Below, piece by piece: positions 7,171 through 15,904 of a DNA stretch of 64,000 bases. This DNA comes from Bacteroidota bacterium. Its GTDB lineage: Bacteria > Bacteroidota > Bacteroidia > Bacteroidales > Tannerellaceae. Positions within the stretch are counted from its first letter, which is position 1. The number at the start of each line of letters is the position of its first letter. A program made the position numbers and the translations under genes. The DNA is taken from NCBI GenBank assembly GCA_023429375.1, contig JAEYVY010000016.1, forward strand, positions 1 to 64,000. The letters run 5' to 3'. A model generated the notes under the pieces. It was not told the origin of the DNA. It did no database searches and worked only from the letters and a program-made list of their open reading frames with translations.

Positions 7171-8505
7171 TTATAATATTCCTTGTGCCATCATGGCTTT
7201 AGCTACCTTCATAAAGCCGGCGATATTTGCACCTTTCACATAGTTGACCGTTCCATCAGCTTCTTTTCCATATTTCACACATTGTTCGTGAATAGAAACC
7301 ATGATGCTCTTCAGTTTTTCATCAACTTCTTCGCTCGACCAACTTAGCTTCATTGAATTTTGTGTCATTTCCAAACCGGAAACAGAAACACCACCTGCGT
7401 TAGCTGCCTTACCCGGAGCATATAATATTTTTGCTTCAAGGAATGCATCAATAGCTTCAGGAGTTGATGGCATATTCGCTCCTTCTGAAACAGCAAAACA
7501 ACCATTTGCCAACAGTGTTTTTGCATCATCGCCATTCAACTCATTCTGTGTAGCACTTGGCATGGCAATATCACATTTTTCATTCCATGGACGACCTCCG
7601 GCCACATATTTACATCCGTATTCTTCGGCATACTCACGTATACGTCCTCTATACAGATTCTTTAATTCCATGACAAATTTCAGTTTTTCTTCGTCTATTC
7701 CATCAGGGTCATAAATGTATCCATCTGAATCTGAAAGTGTAACCACCTTTGCACCCAGACTGATTAGTTTCTGAGCTGTATATTGTGCAACATTTCCCGA
7801 ACCGGAAATTGCTACCACCTTTCCTTTTATATCAATATTACGAGTCTTCAACATTTCCAGCAGGAAGTATACATTTCCATAGCCGGTTGCTTCAGGACGA
7901 ATCAATGAACCACCAAATTCAATACCCTTACCCGTAAATGTTCCCGTATTTTCACGAGCCAACTTCTTATACATACCATACATGTAAGCCACTTCACGTC
8001 CGCCAACACCAATATCACCTGCAGGAACATCCGTTTCAGGTCCGATATGACGCCATAGTTCCAAAACAAAAGCCTGACAGAAGCGCATAATCTCAGCATT
8101 CGATTTGCCACGTGGGCTAAAATCAGATCCACCTTTACCACCACCCATAGGCAGCGTAGTCAGTGAGTTTTTAAATGTCTGCTCAAAGGCCAAGAACTTC
8201 AGGATACCCAAGTTAACAGAAGAGTGGAAGCGAATACCTCCTTTATACGGGCCAATCGCATTGTTATGCTGCACACGGTAACCCATATTTGTATGTACGT
8301 TACCTTGATCATCTGTCCATGTCACACGGAATGAAAATACTCTGTCAGGAATACAGAGGCGTTCAATCAAATTTGTTTTTTCAAATTCAGGATGTTCATT
8401 ATACACCTCTTCAATTGTACCCAAAACTTCTGCTACGGCCTGATGGTATTCGGGTTCGTTCGGGAATCTTCTTTTCAAAAGATCCAATACCTCACTTGAT
8501 TTCAT
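7171..8505 (-). CDS. gdhA: Glutamate dehydrogenase, predicted NADP(H)-using (GdhA type)
   Basis: A second 444-residue hexameric-type GDH that aligns without gaps with gdhB over at least its first 270 residues. The substrate and catalytic motifs GPYKGGIRFH, LPMGGGKGG and PAGDIGVGGRE (Asp163) are shared. The coenzyme site differs: SGSGNVAQYTA, with Ser236, and SDSDG, with Ser260, the Ser/Ser arrangement of NADP enzymes such as E. coli GdhA. The EGANMPSTPEA motif is canonical, unlike in gdhB. A role in ammonia assimilation is expected. It stands alone, with a near-consensus promoter (8567-8597) and its own terminator. Bacteroides GDHs that use both NADH and NADPH are known, so strict NADP specificity should not be assumed. 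Confidence 0.94.
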   Translation of the reverse strand: MKSSEVLDLLKRRFPNEPEYHQAVAEVLGTIEEVYNEHPEFEKTNLIERLCIPDRVFSFRVTWTDDQGNVHTNMGYRVQHNNAIGPYKGGIRFHSSVNLGILKFLAFEQTFKNSLTTLPMGGGKGGSDFSPRGKSNAEIMRFCQAFVLELWRHIGPETDVPAGDIGVGGREVAYMYGMYKKLARENTGTFTGKGIEFGGSLIRPEATGYGNVYFLLEMLKTRNIDIKGKVVAISGSGNVAQYTAQKLISLGAKVVTLSDSDGYIYDPDGIDEEKLKFVMELKNLYRGRIREYAEEYGCKYVAGGRPWNEKCDIAMPSATQNELNGDDAKTLLANGCFAVSEGANMPSTPEAIDAFLEAKILYAPGKAANAGGVSVSGLEMTQNSMKLSWSSEEVDEKLKSIMVSIHEQCVKYGKEADGTVNYVKGANIAGFMKVAKAMMAQGIL

Positions 8506-8566
8506 TGTATAGTATTTTAATTAGTAATAATTACAATTGAGTGTTTCTTATTGATTATTTACATCA

Positions 8567-8597
8567 CAAAGGTAAGCACTTGTGTCAATAAAACAAA
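8567..8597 (-). promoter_or_regulatory. Promoter of gdhA
   Basis: TTTG (8597-8594), exactly 19 bases, then TACCTTTG (8574-8567) on the minus strand. This is one of the two best -33/-7 matches in the window and suggests strong expression. Transcription would start near 8561, giving a leader of about 55 bases. Confidence 0.78.
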
Positions 8598-8827
8598 TTT
8601 TTGAAAGCAAAATTAGTGTATAAATTACATTTAGTCGCACCAAACGACTTTTGTATAATAATTTCGCACACCATTAAAAATATTTTAAGGTTTTTGGGGC
8701 CTAATGAGCAATCACGATAATCAAACATTGCATGCTCTATTATTAGGAATGAAAAATTTCTAATTTTCGTTTTTATTATGCTATTTTGCATTGCTCAAAT
8801 AAATTATCAACCTATTTTTCTAGTTAT
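8598..8827. other. AT-rich divergent intergenic region
   Basis: About 320 bases separate the start of gdhA from the DUF4861 lipoprotein. Apart from the gdhA promoter I see only an imperfect -7-like TATTTTG (8782-8788) on the plus strand, about 40 bases before the lipoprotein start. A 68-codon minus-strand frame across 8585-8791 has no recognisable features. Confidence 0.4.
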
Positions 8828-9973
8828 ATGAATAAGATCATCGCTTTTTTCTTATCCCTTACTTTGTTGGGTTGTACCACCAGCAATTTGATGAAAGTCA
8901 CTGTCAATAATCCATCTCCTATGGATCGCACAAATGAGATCATCGAATTGCCTCTGACTCCTATCATCTTGAAGATGCAAGACAAAGACTTTATCGTTAC
9001 CGATGCGGAAGGCAAACAAATCCCTTATCAGAAAACGTTTGACAACAAGTTGATATTTCCGGTCAGCATCGTGGCAAACAGCAAAGCTACTTATACGATC
9101 AAAGAAGGAACTCCTGAAAAGTATCCGGCCTTGGTTTATGGTCAGCTTTATCCGGAAAGAGTCGATGATATTGCTTGGGAAAACGACCGTATAGCTTTCA
9201 GAATCTACGGACCGGCCCTGCAGGCTTCGGGTGAGAAGGCTTACGGATTAGATATTTGGGTTAAGCGAGTGCCCGAGTTGGTAGTTAAAGAGCGCTATCG
9301 TATGGAACTGGAAGATAAAATATCCTACCATAACGACAACGGCAACGGACTAGATTATTACAAAGTAGGTCCTACGTTGGGAGCAGGCACTGCAGCCTTG
9401 ATTGTAAATGACACCATTGCCTATCCTTATTGCTATAACATGTTTGAGATAGTAGATAATGGGCCATTGCGCTTTACAGTTAAGCTGACATACAATCCGC
9501 TGACGATAAACAACAATAATAATGTAGTCGAACACCGCACCATCTCGTTGGATGCAGGCTCACAATTGAATAAAGTCTCCATATTTTATAAAAATCTGAC
9601 AGAAGAATTGCCGGTTGCTGTCGGTATCGTTCTCCATGAACCAAGCGATGAATTCGTGGTCAACCAAGAAGAAGGCTACATTGCTTACGCTGATCCGGCA
9701 GATCCTAAAAACGGACAAACCTTTGTTGGTGCCGTATTCACAACCCCTTTAAAAGAAGCCAAAGCGGTTTACTTTTCCGATAAGGAGAAAAAAGAACGTG
9801 GTGCAAACGGACATGTGATGGGTATCGCAGATTACAAGACAGGCAGCGAATTTGTGTATTACTGTGGTGCAGGATGGGACAAATGGGGATTTGAAACACC
9901 GGCCGACTGGTTTGAATACGTTAAACTATTCTCTGCCCAACTAAAATCACCGCTTCAAATCAGCTTCGAATAA
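8828..9973 (+). CDS. DUF4861 family lipoprotein
   Basis: A predicted lipoprotein of 381 residues. The start at 8828 gives MNKIIAFFLSLTLLGCTT, a signal peptide with the lipobox LLGC; an in-frame ATG 42 bases upstream would put 14 extra residues ahead of the signal and is rejected. After the lipid-anchored Cys the chain is a beta-rich DUF4861-type domain with AWENDRIAFRIYGPAL, GLDYYKVGPTLGAG, NGPLRFTVKLTY and ISLDAGSQLNKVS. The biochemical function of DUF4861 is not established; family members often occur near polysaccharide-degradation genes, but none are adjacent here. The MATE gene follows 17 bases downstream and is probably co-transcribed. Confidence 0.8.
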   Translation: MNKIIAFFLSLTLLGCTTSNLMKVTVNNPSPMDRTNEIIELPLTPIILKMQDKDFIVTDAEGKQIPYQKTFDNKLIFPVSIVANSKATYTIKEGTPEKYPALVYGQLYPERVDDIAWENDRIAFRIYGPALQASGEKAYGLDIWVKRVPELVVKERYRMELEDKISYHNDNGNGLDYYKVGPTLGAGTAALIVNDTIAYPYCYNMFEIVDNGPLRFTVKLTYNPLTINNNNNVVEHRTISLDAGSQLNKVSIFYKNLTEELPVAVGIVLHEPSDEFVVNQEEGYIAYADPADPKNGQTFVGAVFTTPLKEAKAVYFSDKEKKERGANGHVMGIADYKTGSEFVYYCGAGWDKWGFETPADWFEYVKLFSAQLKSPLQISFE

Positions 9974-9990
9974 GCTATTACTCTATTAGA

Positions 9991-11286
9991 ATGAATAAAC
10001 TTATTCTGAGATTAGCCCTACCTTCTATTATTTCCAACATCACCGTGCCCCTATTGGGATTGGTGGATATTGCGATAGTAGGGCATCTGGGGTCGGCTTC
10101 CTACATTGGCGCCATTGCCGTGGGAACGATGATGTTCAATATCCTTTACTGGCTTTTCGGATTCCTCCGTATGGGCACGGGTGGATTGACGGCTCAGGCT
10201 TATGGCGAACGCAACCTTAAGGAATTAATGCGCCTCCTCACCCGTTCCCTATCTATCGGCTTGACACTGGCTTTCTTCCTTATCCTTTTGCAATCGCCTA
10301 TCGAGTGGCTGACTTTTCAGCTGGTAGAAAGTAGCGACGATGTAAGCAGATTCGCAAAAATCTACTTCCATATTTGCATTTGGGGAGCTCCGGCAGTACT
10401 CTGCCTTTACGGATTTACAGGCTGGTTTATCGGCATGCAAAACACACGAATTCCGATGACGATTGCCATCACCCAGAATATCGTCAACATTCTGGGCAGC
10501 CTCCTTTTCGTCTATGTATTCGATTGGGGTATCGAAGGGCTCGCTTCGGCCACACTGATAGCCCAGTATAGTGGTATTTTTCTTGCTGTCTTCTTTTGGA
10601 TCAGGTACTACCGTCGACTAAAGATCCACTTCAATTTCAGAAAAAGCTTCAAGCAAACAGACATGCGTCTCTTTTTCTCGGTCAACTCTGATATCTTTTT
10701 CCGCACACTATGTCTTGTAGCGGTCACTACTTTCTTCACAACAACCGGAGCCAAGCGAGGCGATCTTATCCTGGCGGTCAACACACTGCTCATGCAGTTA
10801 TTTACCCTCTATTCTTATTTCATGGATGGATTTGCTTATGCCGGTGAAGCATTGGCAGGCCGTTTTGTTGGTGCCGGAAACAGAGCGTCGTTCCAAAAAC
10901 TGATCCATTCTATCTTTGGATGGGGAATATCATTGGCCTCCCTCTTTACACTTCTCTATCTGGCTGGAGGAAAGGATTTCCTTCGCGTACTGACCGATAA
11001 TGAAGAGGTGCTCCATACCTCATCGGCCTATTTTTATTGGTGTCTGGCCATTCCGTTTGCCGGCTTTGCCGCCTTTCTGTGGGATGGCATCTTCATCGGA
11101 GCCACTCAGACGCGCAAGATGCTTTACTCAATGCTGATTTCCTCCGGTTTATTCTTTTTCATCTATTATCTGATGGAAGCAAAACTTGGCAACCATGCCC
11201 TCTGGCTGGCCTTCATCACCTATCTCACGTTCAGAGGTCTATTACAAACCCTTTGGAGTGGTACGTTTATCAAAGAAAAAGGGTAA
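9991..11286 (+). CDS. MATE family efflux transporter (DinF-like)
   Basis: An inner-membrane, cation-coupled exporter of 431 residues. The chain is almost entirely hydrophobic, with about twelve membrane segments arranged as two six-helix halves. The opening RLALPSIISNITVPLLGLVDIAIVGHLG is the typical MATE start, with the conserved P and D of helix 1, and MGTGGLTAQAYG matches helix 2. The second half begins near NSDIFFRTLCLVA. DinF-type members are linked to drug or oxidative-stress export; the substrate cannot be told from sequence. No promoter is visible in the 17-base gap after the DUF4861 gene. Confidence 0.88.
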   Translation: MNKLILRLALPSIISNITVPLLGLVDIAIVGHLGSASYIGAIAVGTMMFNILYWLFGFLRMGTGGLTAQAYGERNLKELMRLLTRSLSIGLTLAFFLILLQSPIEWLTFQLVESSDDVSRFAKIYFHICIWGAPAVLCLYGFTGWFIGMQNTRIPMTIAITQNIVNILGSLLFVYVFDWGIEGLASATLIAQYSGIFLAVFFWIRYYRRLKIHFNFRKSFKQTDMRLFFSVNSDIFFRTLCLVAVTTFFTTTGAKRGDLILAVNTLLMQLFTLYSYFMDGFAYAGEALAGRFVGAGNRASFQKLIHSIFGWGISLASLFTLLYLAGGKDFLRVLTDNEEVLHTSSAYFYWCLAIPFAGFAAFLWDGIFIGATQTRKMLYSMLISSGLFFFIYYLMEAKLGNHALWLAFITYLTFRGLLQTLWSGTFIKEKG

Positions 11287-11291
11287 CTTTG
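11284..11291 (+). promoter_or_regulatory. -7 element ahead of the HAD phosphatase gene
   Basis: TAACTTTG overlaps the TAA stop codon of the MATE gene. The -33 position is not well matched. The phosphatase gene may have its own promoter in addition to readthrough. Confidence 0.4.
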
Positions 11292-11321
11292 CAAGCCTAA
11301 ACACAAATAGGACAAAAAAGA

Positions 11322-11969
11322 ATGAAGCAATTAGTGATATTCGACCTGGATGGTACCTTACTCAACACCATTGCCGATCTGGCAGCCAGCACGAACTACG
11401 CTTTAACTCAAAACAATTTCCCTACACACGCAACGGAGGCCTACAACTATTTTGTAGGCAATGGCATAAACAAACTGTTTGAACGGGCCTTACCCGAAGG
11501 GGAAAAGACAGAAGAAAATATCCGTCGCATGCGAGAAGTATTTCTCCCTTATTACGACAAACATCATACCGTTCATAGCAAGCCCTACCCGGGAATTCCC
11601 GAACTACTCACTACGTTGCAAAACAAAGGAGTAAAGCTTGCTGTTGCCTCAAACAAGTATCAGTCCGCCACGGAAGACTTAATTCATCGATTCTTCCCCG
11701 AAATCCGGTTTGAAATTGTATTGGGACAAAGAGAAGGTATCCCACCAAAGCCCGATCCATCTATCGTAAACGAGATTCTCGCGCATACAGGGATATCCAA
11801 AGAAGATACGCTCTATGTTGGCGATTCGGGCGTTGATATGCAAACAACCATCAACAGTCAGATAGACGCTGTTGGCGTCACTTGGGGATTCCGCCCCAGA
11901 CAAGAACTCGAGAGCTTCCACCCCAAATATATCGTGGATGAAGCGATGGAAATCGCATCAATTATCTGA
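11322..11969 (+). CDS. HAD hydrolase, phosphoglycolate phosphatase-like
   Basis: A cytoplasmic phosphatase of 215 residues in HAD subfamily IA. Motif I is VIFDLDGTLLNT (residues 4-15), with both catalytic aspartates. Motif II is the Ser of AVASNKYQS. Motif III is the Lys in PPKPDPSI. Motif IV is YVGDSGVDMQT. The helical cap after motif I is the Gph/PGMB type. Gph relatives remove phosphate from 2-phosphoglycolate formed during DNA repair or from small sugar phosphates; the substrate is not fixed by sequence. It follows the MATE gene by 35 bases. Confidence 0.87.
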   Translation: MKQLVIFDLDGTLLNTIADLAASTNYALTQNNFPTHATEAYNYFVGNGINKLFERALPEGEKTEENIRRMREVFLPYYDKHHTVHSKPYPGIPELLTTLQNKGVKLAVASNKYQSATEDLIHRFFPEIRFEIVLGQREGIPPKPDPSIVNEILAHTGISKEDTLYVGDSGVDMQTTINSQIDAVGVTWGFRPRQELESFHPKYIVDEAMEIASII

Positions 11970-12035
11970 TTTTCATTTTTCCTTTTAATATATTATAAGT
12001 AGTTTTGGGACAAGCTAAAACAACCTTATATCATA

Positions 12036-12043
12036 TACCTTTG
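12036..12043 (+). promoter_or_regulatory. -7 element of fhs
   Basis: TACCTTTG matches TAnnTTTG exactly, 36 bases before the fhs start. A TTTG at 12004-12007 is too far upstream (28 bases) for a standard -33 box. Confidence 0.5.
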
Positions 12044-12078
12044 TTATTATTAGACTATGTCTTAAACAATAAATACAC

Positions 12079-13746
12079 ATGAAATCTGATATCGAAATTG
12101 CAAGAAGCATTACTCTTACAAAAATCAATGAAGTCGCAGAGAAGGCCGGTATACCGCAAGAAGAGATTCTGAATTACGGTCATCACATTGCCAAAGTACC
12201 CCTCCATTTAATTAATGAAGACAAGGCTAAAAAAAGCAACCTTATCTTAGTTACAGCAATCACACCGACTAAAGCCGGTATAGGAAAGACAACCGTATCT
12301 ATCGGATTGGCTTTAGGCTTGAACAAGATCGGTAAAAAGGCTATCGTAGCACTACGAGAGCCTTCACTTGGCCCTTGTTTCGGCATGAAGGGTGGTGCAG
12401 CCGGAGGCGGCTATTCGCAAGTACTTCCGATGGAGAATATCAACCTTCATTTCACTGGAGACTTCCATGCTATCACCTCGGCTCACAATATGATTACAGC
12501 CCTGCTAGACAACTACATCTATCAGAACAGAAAGACAGGCAGTGGGCTCAAAGAGATCAAATGGAAGCGTGTGTTAGACGTAAACGACCGTAGCCTTCGC
12601 AATGTCATCACCGGCTTAGGAGGATCGGCCAACGGTATTCCTACAGAATCAGGTTTCGATATCACCCCGGCTTCCGAAATCATGGCTATTTTCTGCCTCT
12701 CAACTAGTTTGGAAGACCTGCGTCGCCGTGTTGGAAATATCCTGTTGGGTTATACATTCGAAAATAAACCCTTCACGGTCAACGACCTGGGCATATCCGG
12801 TGCTATCACCGCCTTGTTAAAGGATGCCTTGCTGCCTAACTTGGTGCAAACAACCGAAAACACACCCGCCTTTGTACACGGTGGACCGTTTGCCAACATT
12901 GCACACGGATGTAACTCCGTATTGGCTACTAAAATGGCCTTATCGTTTGGCGACTATGTAATTACAGAAGCCGGATTCGGTGCAGACCTGGGAGCAGAAA
13001 AATTCTTCAACATCAAGTGTCGTAAGACCGGCCTGGCTCCAAAGCTAACCGTTCTCGTTGCAACAGCACAAAGTTTGAAGATGCACGGAGGCGTACCTGA
13101 AGACCAAATCAAAGAACAAAATATCGAAGGGTTGAAGAACGGATTGGCCAACTTGGACAAGCACATCGAAAATCTGAAGAGCTTCGGACAAGAAGTGGTC
13201 GTTACATTCAATAGATACGCCACAGATACCGACGAAGAAATTGCCTTGGTAGCTGACCATTGCCAGAAACTTGGCGTAGGCTTTGCCATGAACTCCGTAT
13301 TTGCTGAAGGAGGAAAAGGAGGCGAAGAGCTAGCTCGTCTGGTGGTAGACAAGATAGAGAACAAGCCATCTCAACCTATCCAATTCACTTACGAAGACAA
13401 CGATCCTATCCGCGTTAAAGTGAAGAAGGTGGCCGAAAATATTTACGGTGCAAGATCTATCGTTTACTCTTCACTGGCAGAAAAGAAGATCAAGCAGGTA
13501 GAAGAAATGGGAATCTCTCACTTCCCTATCTGTATTGCCAAAACGCAATACTCCTTTTCGGCCAATGCAAAAGCTTACGGTGTAGCCAAAGATTTCGAAT
13601 TAGAAGTAAGAGATATCGTCATCAATAGTGGATCGGAAATGATTGTCATCATCATGGGTGAAATCATGCGCATGCCGGGTCTTCCTAAAGTACCTCAAGC
13701 ACTCCACATCGATGTAGTAGATGGAATGATCGAAGGATTAAGCTAA
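12079..13746 (+). CDS. fhs: Formate-tetrahydrofolate ligase
   Basis: Joins formate to tetrahydrofolate at the cost of ATP, supplying 10-formyl-THF for purine and one-carbon metabolism in the cytoplasm. The 555 residues match the usual bacterial length. Visible motifs: the ATP-binding loop TPTKAGIGKTT (near 62-72), REPSLGPCFGMKGGAAGGG, LHFTGDFHAITSAHN, and the C-terminal MPGLPKVPQA. The gene is monocistronic with its own -7 box, and its stop is only 2 bases from the stop of the converging apbE gene. Confidence 0.97.
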   Translation: MKSDIEIARSITLTKINEVAEKAGIPQEEILNYGHHIAKVPLHLINEDKAKKSNLILVTAITPTKAGIGKTTVSIGLALGLNKIGKKAIVALREPSLGPCFGMKGGAAGGGYSQVLPMENINLHFTGDFHAITSAHNMITALLDNYIYQNRKTGSGLKEIKWKRVLDVNDRSLRNVITGLGGSANGIPTESGFDITPASEIMAIFCLSTSLEDLRRRVGNILLGYTFENKPFTVNDLGISGAITALLKDALLPNLVQTTENTPAFVHGGPFANIAHGCNSVLATKMALSFGDYVITEAGFGADLGAEKFFNIKCRKTGLAPKLTVLVATAQSLKMHGGVPEDQIKEQNIEGLKNGLANLDKHIENLKSFGQEVVVTFNRYATDTDEEIALVADHCQKLGVGFAMNSVFAEGGKGGEELARLVVDKIENKPSQPIQFTYEDNDPIRVKVKKVAENIYGARSIVYSSLAEKKIKQVEEMGISHFPICIAKTQYSFSANAKAYGVAKDFELEVRDIVINSGSEMIVIIMGEIMRMPGLPKVPQALHIDVVDGMIEGLS

Positions 13747-13748
13747 TC

Positions 13749-14777
13749 TCAGAGATTTTCCAAAGCAGCAATTTTCTGTCTGTTCGGGAGGTAGTTCAAC
13801 ATACCTTCCGAATAGACAACTTGATTACTACCGTCCTCATCTGCGTATATTAGGTAATATTCTATTTCCGGTACTTTCTTGGCAATCTCAGCCGCTCTTT
13901 CTATTCCCACAACCATAAATACCGTAGCATACGCATCAGCAGTCATACAATCATTCGCCACAACCGTAGCACTCAATATTGATTTTTCAGTAGGATAGCC
14001 CGTAATTGGGTCGATGGTATGTCCGAACTTTTTGCCGTCTTTAACATAGAAGTTACGATAATTGCCCGAAGTGGCGATACCCCCTTTTTTACAAAGCTGA
14101 ACAACTTCATTCACCTCGTTAATCATTCCGGTCTTATCGTCTTCCGGTTTATTTATGCCGATACGCCAGCAGTTGCCCTTCGGATTAACCCCTTTCAGCG
14201 TTACTTCGCCGCCTATATCAATCATGTAATTTTCAATCCCTTCTTTTTCCATTAGGCGAGCAATCACATCACATGAGAACCCTTTGGCAATGGCCGAAGT
14301 ATTTAGAATTACACGAGGATCGTCTTTAATAATCTTACCGCCTTCCAGTCTTATCTTTTGGTAGCCCGTAAATTCTTTCAAGCTGTCAATAGCCTGTTGA
14401 GACACACTATCCATATTCGCAAAACCGAATCCCCAAAGGTTAACCAGCGGTGCACAAGTAATATCGAATGCCCCTTCGCTAATAGTCGACACTTCTTGTG
14501 CCTTGGTGAACACTTCCGTAAACCACTCGTCCAGTTCTACCTGCTCGTTGTTGTTTACCTTCGTGATGATTGAATTTGGGTTGAATGGATTAAGCGACAG
14601 GTTGAACTTCTCGAATTCTGCTTCTATCTCTTTAGACAAAGGTTTTGATGACTCGTACTTGATAGAATATATCGTATGGAACACGCTCCCTGATTCTTCA
14701 TAGTAAACCTTTTCTTGCTTGCAAGATGTGATAACCAACAGAAGAACTACGATTGGGAAAATAATACGTTTACACAT
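13749..14777 (-). CDS. apbE: ApbE family FAD:protein FMN transferase lipoprotein
   Basis: Attaches FMN covalently to Ser/Thr residues of exported flavoproteins such as Rnf or Nqr subunits. The 342 residues begin with MCKRIIFPIVVLLLVITSCKQ, a signal with the lipobox ITSC, so it faces the periplasm. Recognisable ApbE segments are SEGAFDITCAPLVNLWGFG, NTSAIAKGFSCD, YMIDIGGEV and GHTIDPITGYP, which hold the FAD- and Mg-binding residues. It is the last gene of a five-gene minus-strand operon and follows mntP by 23 bases. Its flavoprotein target is not in the window. Confidence 0.93.
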   Translation of the reverse strand: MCKRIIFPIVVLLLVITSCKQEKVYYEESGSVFHTIYSIKYESSKPLSKEIEAEFEKFNLSLNPFNPNSIITKVNNNEQVELDEWFTEVFTKAQEVSTISEGAFDITCAPLVNLWGFGFANMDSVSQQAIDSLKEFTGYQKIRLEGGKIIKDDPRVILNTSAIAKGFSCDVIARLMEKEGIENYMIDIGGEVTLKGVNPKGNCWRIGINKPEDDKTGMINEVNEVVQLCKKGGIATSGNYRNFYVKDGKKFGHTIDPITGYPTEKSILSATVVANDCMTADAYATVFMVVGIERAAEIAKKVPEIEYYLIYADEDGSNQVVYSEGMLNYLPNRQKIAALENL

Positions 14778-14800
14778 AATACGTTTATTATATTGTTAAA

Positions 14801-15373
14801 TCAGGCGGCTTCGTAAAGATGTTCGATCAGTATCTTCAGTCCGATACAAATCAGGATAATGCCCCCTAGCATATCTACATTCAGGTTCAGCTTGCGGCCA
14901 AAATGGTTACCAAAATAAACCCCGAATGCCGAGAATGCAAAAGTAATGAATCCTATGGTTGTAGCATTCATGAATATACTGTAATTTAAAATTGCAAACG
15001 ATATACCCACAGCAAAAGCATCGATACTGGTTGCTATCGCCAACCCACAAAGCACTTTATTACAGAGCGGGTTGCGTTGCAGTTCTTCTTCATCGCGATC
15101 GTTCAGACTTTCGTAGATGGCCTTACCCCCTATGGCCGTGAGCAACAGGAATGCAATCCAATGATCCACATTCGAGATATATTTTTCGAATCCCATGCCC
15201 AGCAAATAGCCCAATACAGTCATGCCGGCTTGAAAAACACCTATAGTCGAAGCAATCTTCATGACATGCTTCGTGGTACAACGGCCTATTACGGCACCTC
15301 CCGTTATGGATACAGCCAGACTATCCATCGATAATCCTGCGGCCAAAACCATCGTATCTATAAACAACATCAT
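14801..15373 (-). CDS. mntP: Manganese efflux pump MntP
   Basis: An inner-membrane exporter of 190 residues with six membrane segments. The paired acidic motifs typical of MntP are visible: LAAGLSMDSLAVSITGG in helix 1 (Asp near 17) and IATSIDAFAVGISFA in the fourth helix. These repeats conduct Mn2+ out of the cell. Two adjacent ATGs (15373 and 15370) both give acceptable starts. I did not find a manganese riboswitch; the gene sits inside an operon 6 bases after the nitroreductase gene. Confidence 0.93.
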   Translation of the reverse strand: MMLFIDTMVLAAGLSMDSLAVSITGGAVIGRCTTKHVMKIASTIGVFQAGMTVLGYLLGMGFEKYISNVDHWIAFLLLTAIGGKAIYESLNDRDEEELQRNPLCNKVLCGLAIATSIDAFAVGISFAILNYSIFMNATTIGFITFAFSAFGVYFGNHFGRKLNLNVDMLGGIILICIGLKILIEHLYEAA

Positions 15374-15379
15374 GATTTA

Positions 15380-15904
15380 TTAGAAAGTCTCTCTCAACAC
15401 GATTTCAGAGATACCCTTTCTCTTCTTCGGACTATTGGTAAATATTTCAGGATTAGTTGGGTAGCCTACAGAGATAATAGCTGCAGGCTCAATATGTTCG
15501 GGTAAATTGAATGACTTACGACACAGGTCTGTGTCAAAATGGCAAATGATACAAGTACCTACCTCTTCATCGGCTGCTGCCAGACAAATATGTTCAATCA
15601 CAATACCGAGGTCGATATCCAAGTGATCTTTCATATCCGACTTTCTCTTCCACGATTCGTTTTTATCCCCGCAAACCAAGATAAACAGTGGTGCAGGTTT
15701 GATCCATTCACGTGGATATGCATCGGCAATGGCTTTACGTCCTTTATCAGATGTAATCACCACAAAACGCCATGGCTGAAAGTTACAAGCAGAAGGAGCA
15801 AGCCTTGCCGCCTCTAAGATTCTATCCACCTTATACTCTTCAATCGGTTGGGAAGAATAATCGCGAACAGATAACCTTTTCTGCGCTAGTTCAGCAAAAG
15901 TCAT
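15380..15904 (-). CDS. Nitroreductase family protein
   Basis: A 174-residue FMN-dependent oxidoreductase of the small nitroreductase fold. The N-terminal RLSVRDYSSQPI (10-21) and APSACNFQPWRFVVIT (about 36-51) are the FMN phosphate and isoalloxazine contacts. DLGIVIEHICLAAADEEVGTC is the central helix at the dimer interface, and ISVGYP is the conserved C-terminal strand. The substrate is unknown. The reading frame overlaps the upstream glycosyltransferase by 4 bases (15901-15904), so the two are translationally coupled. Confidence 0.9.
   Translation of the reverse strand: MTFAELAQKRLSVRDYSSQPIEEYKVDRILEAARLAPSACNFQPWRFVVITSDKGRKAIADAYPREWIKPAPLFILVCGDKNESWKRKSDMKDHLDIDLGIVIEHICLAAADEEVGTCIICHFDTDLCRKSFNLPEHIEPAAIISVGYPTNPEIFTNSPKKRKGISEIVLRETF

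Noticed and set aside
8585..8791. 68-codon minus-strand frame between gdhA and the DUF4861 lipoprotein
   Set aside because: Starts inside the next gene's leader, crosses the gdhA promoter and has no recognisable domain.
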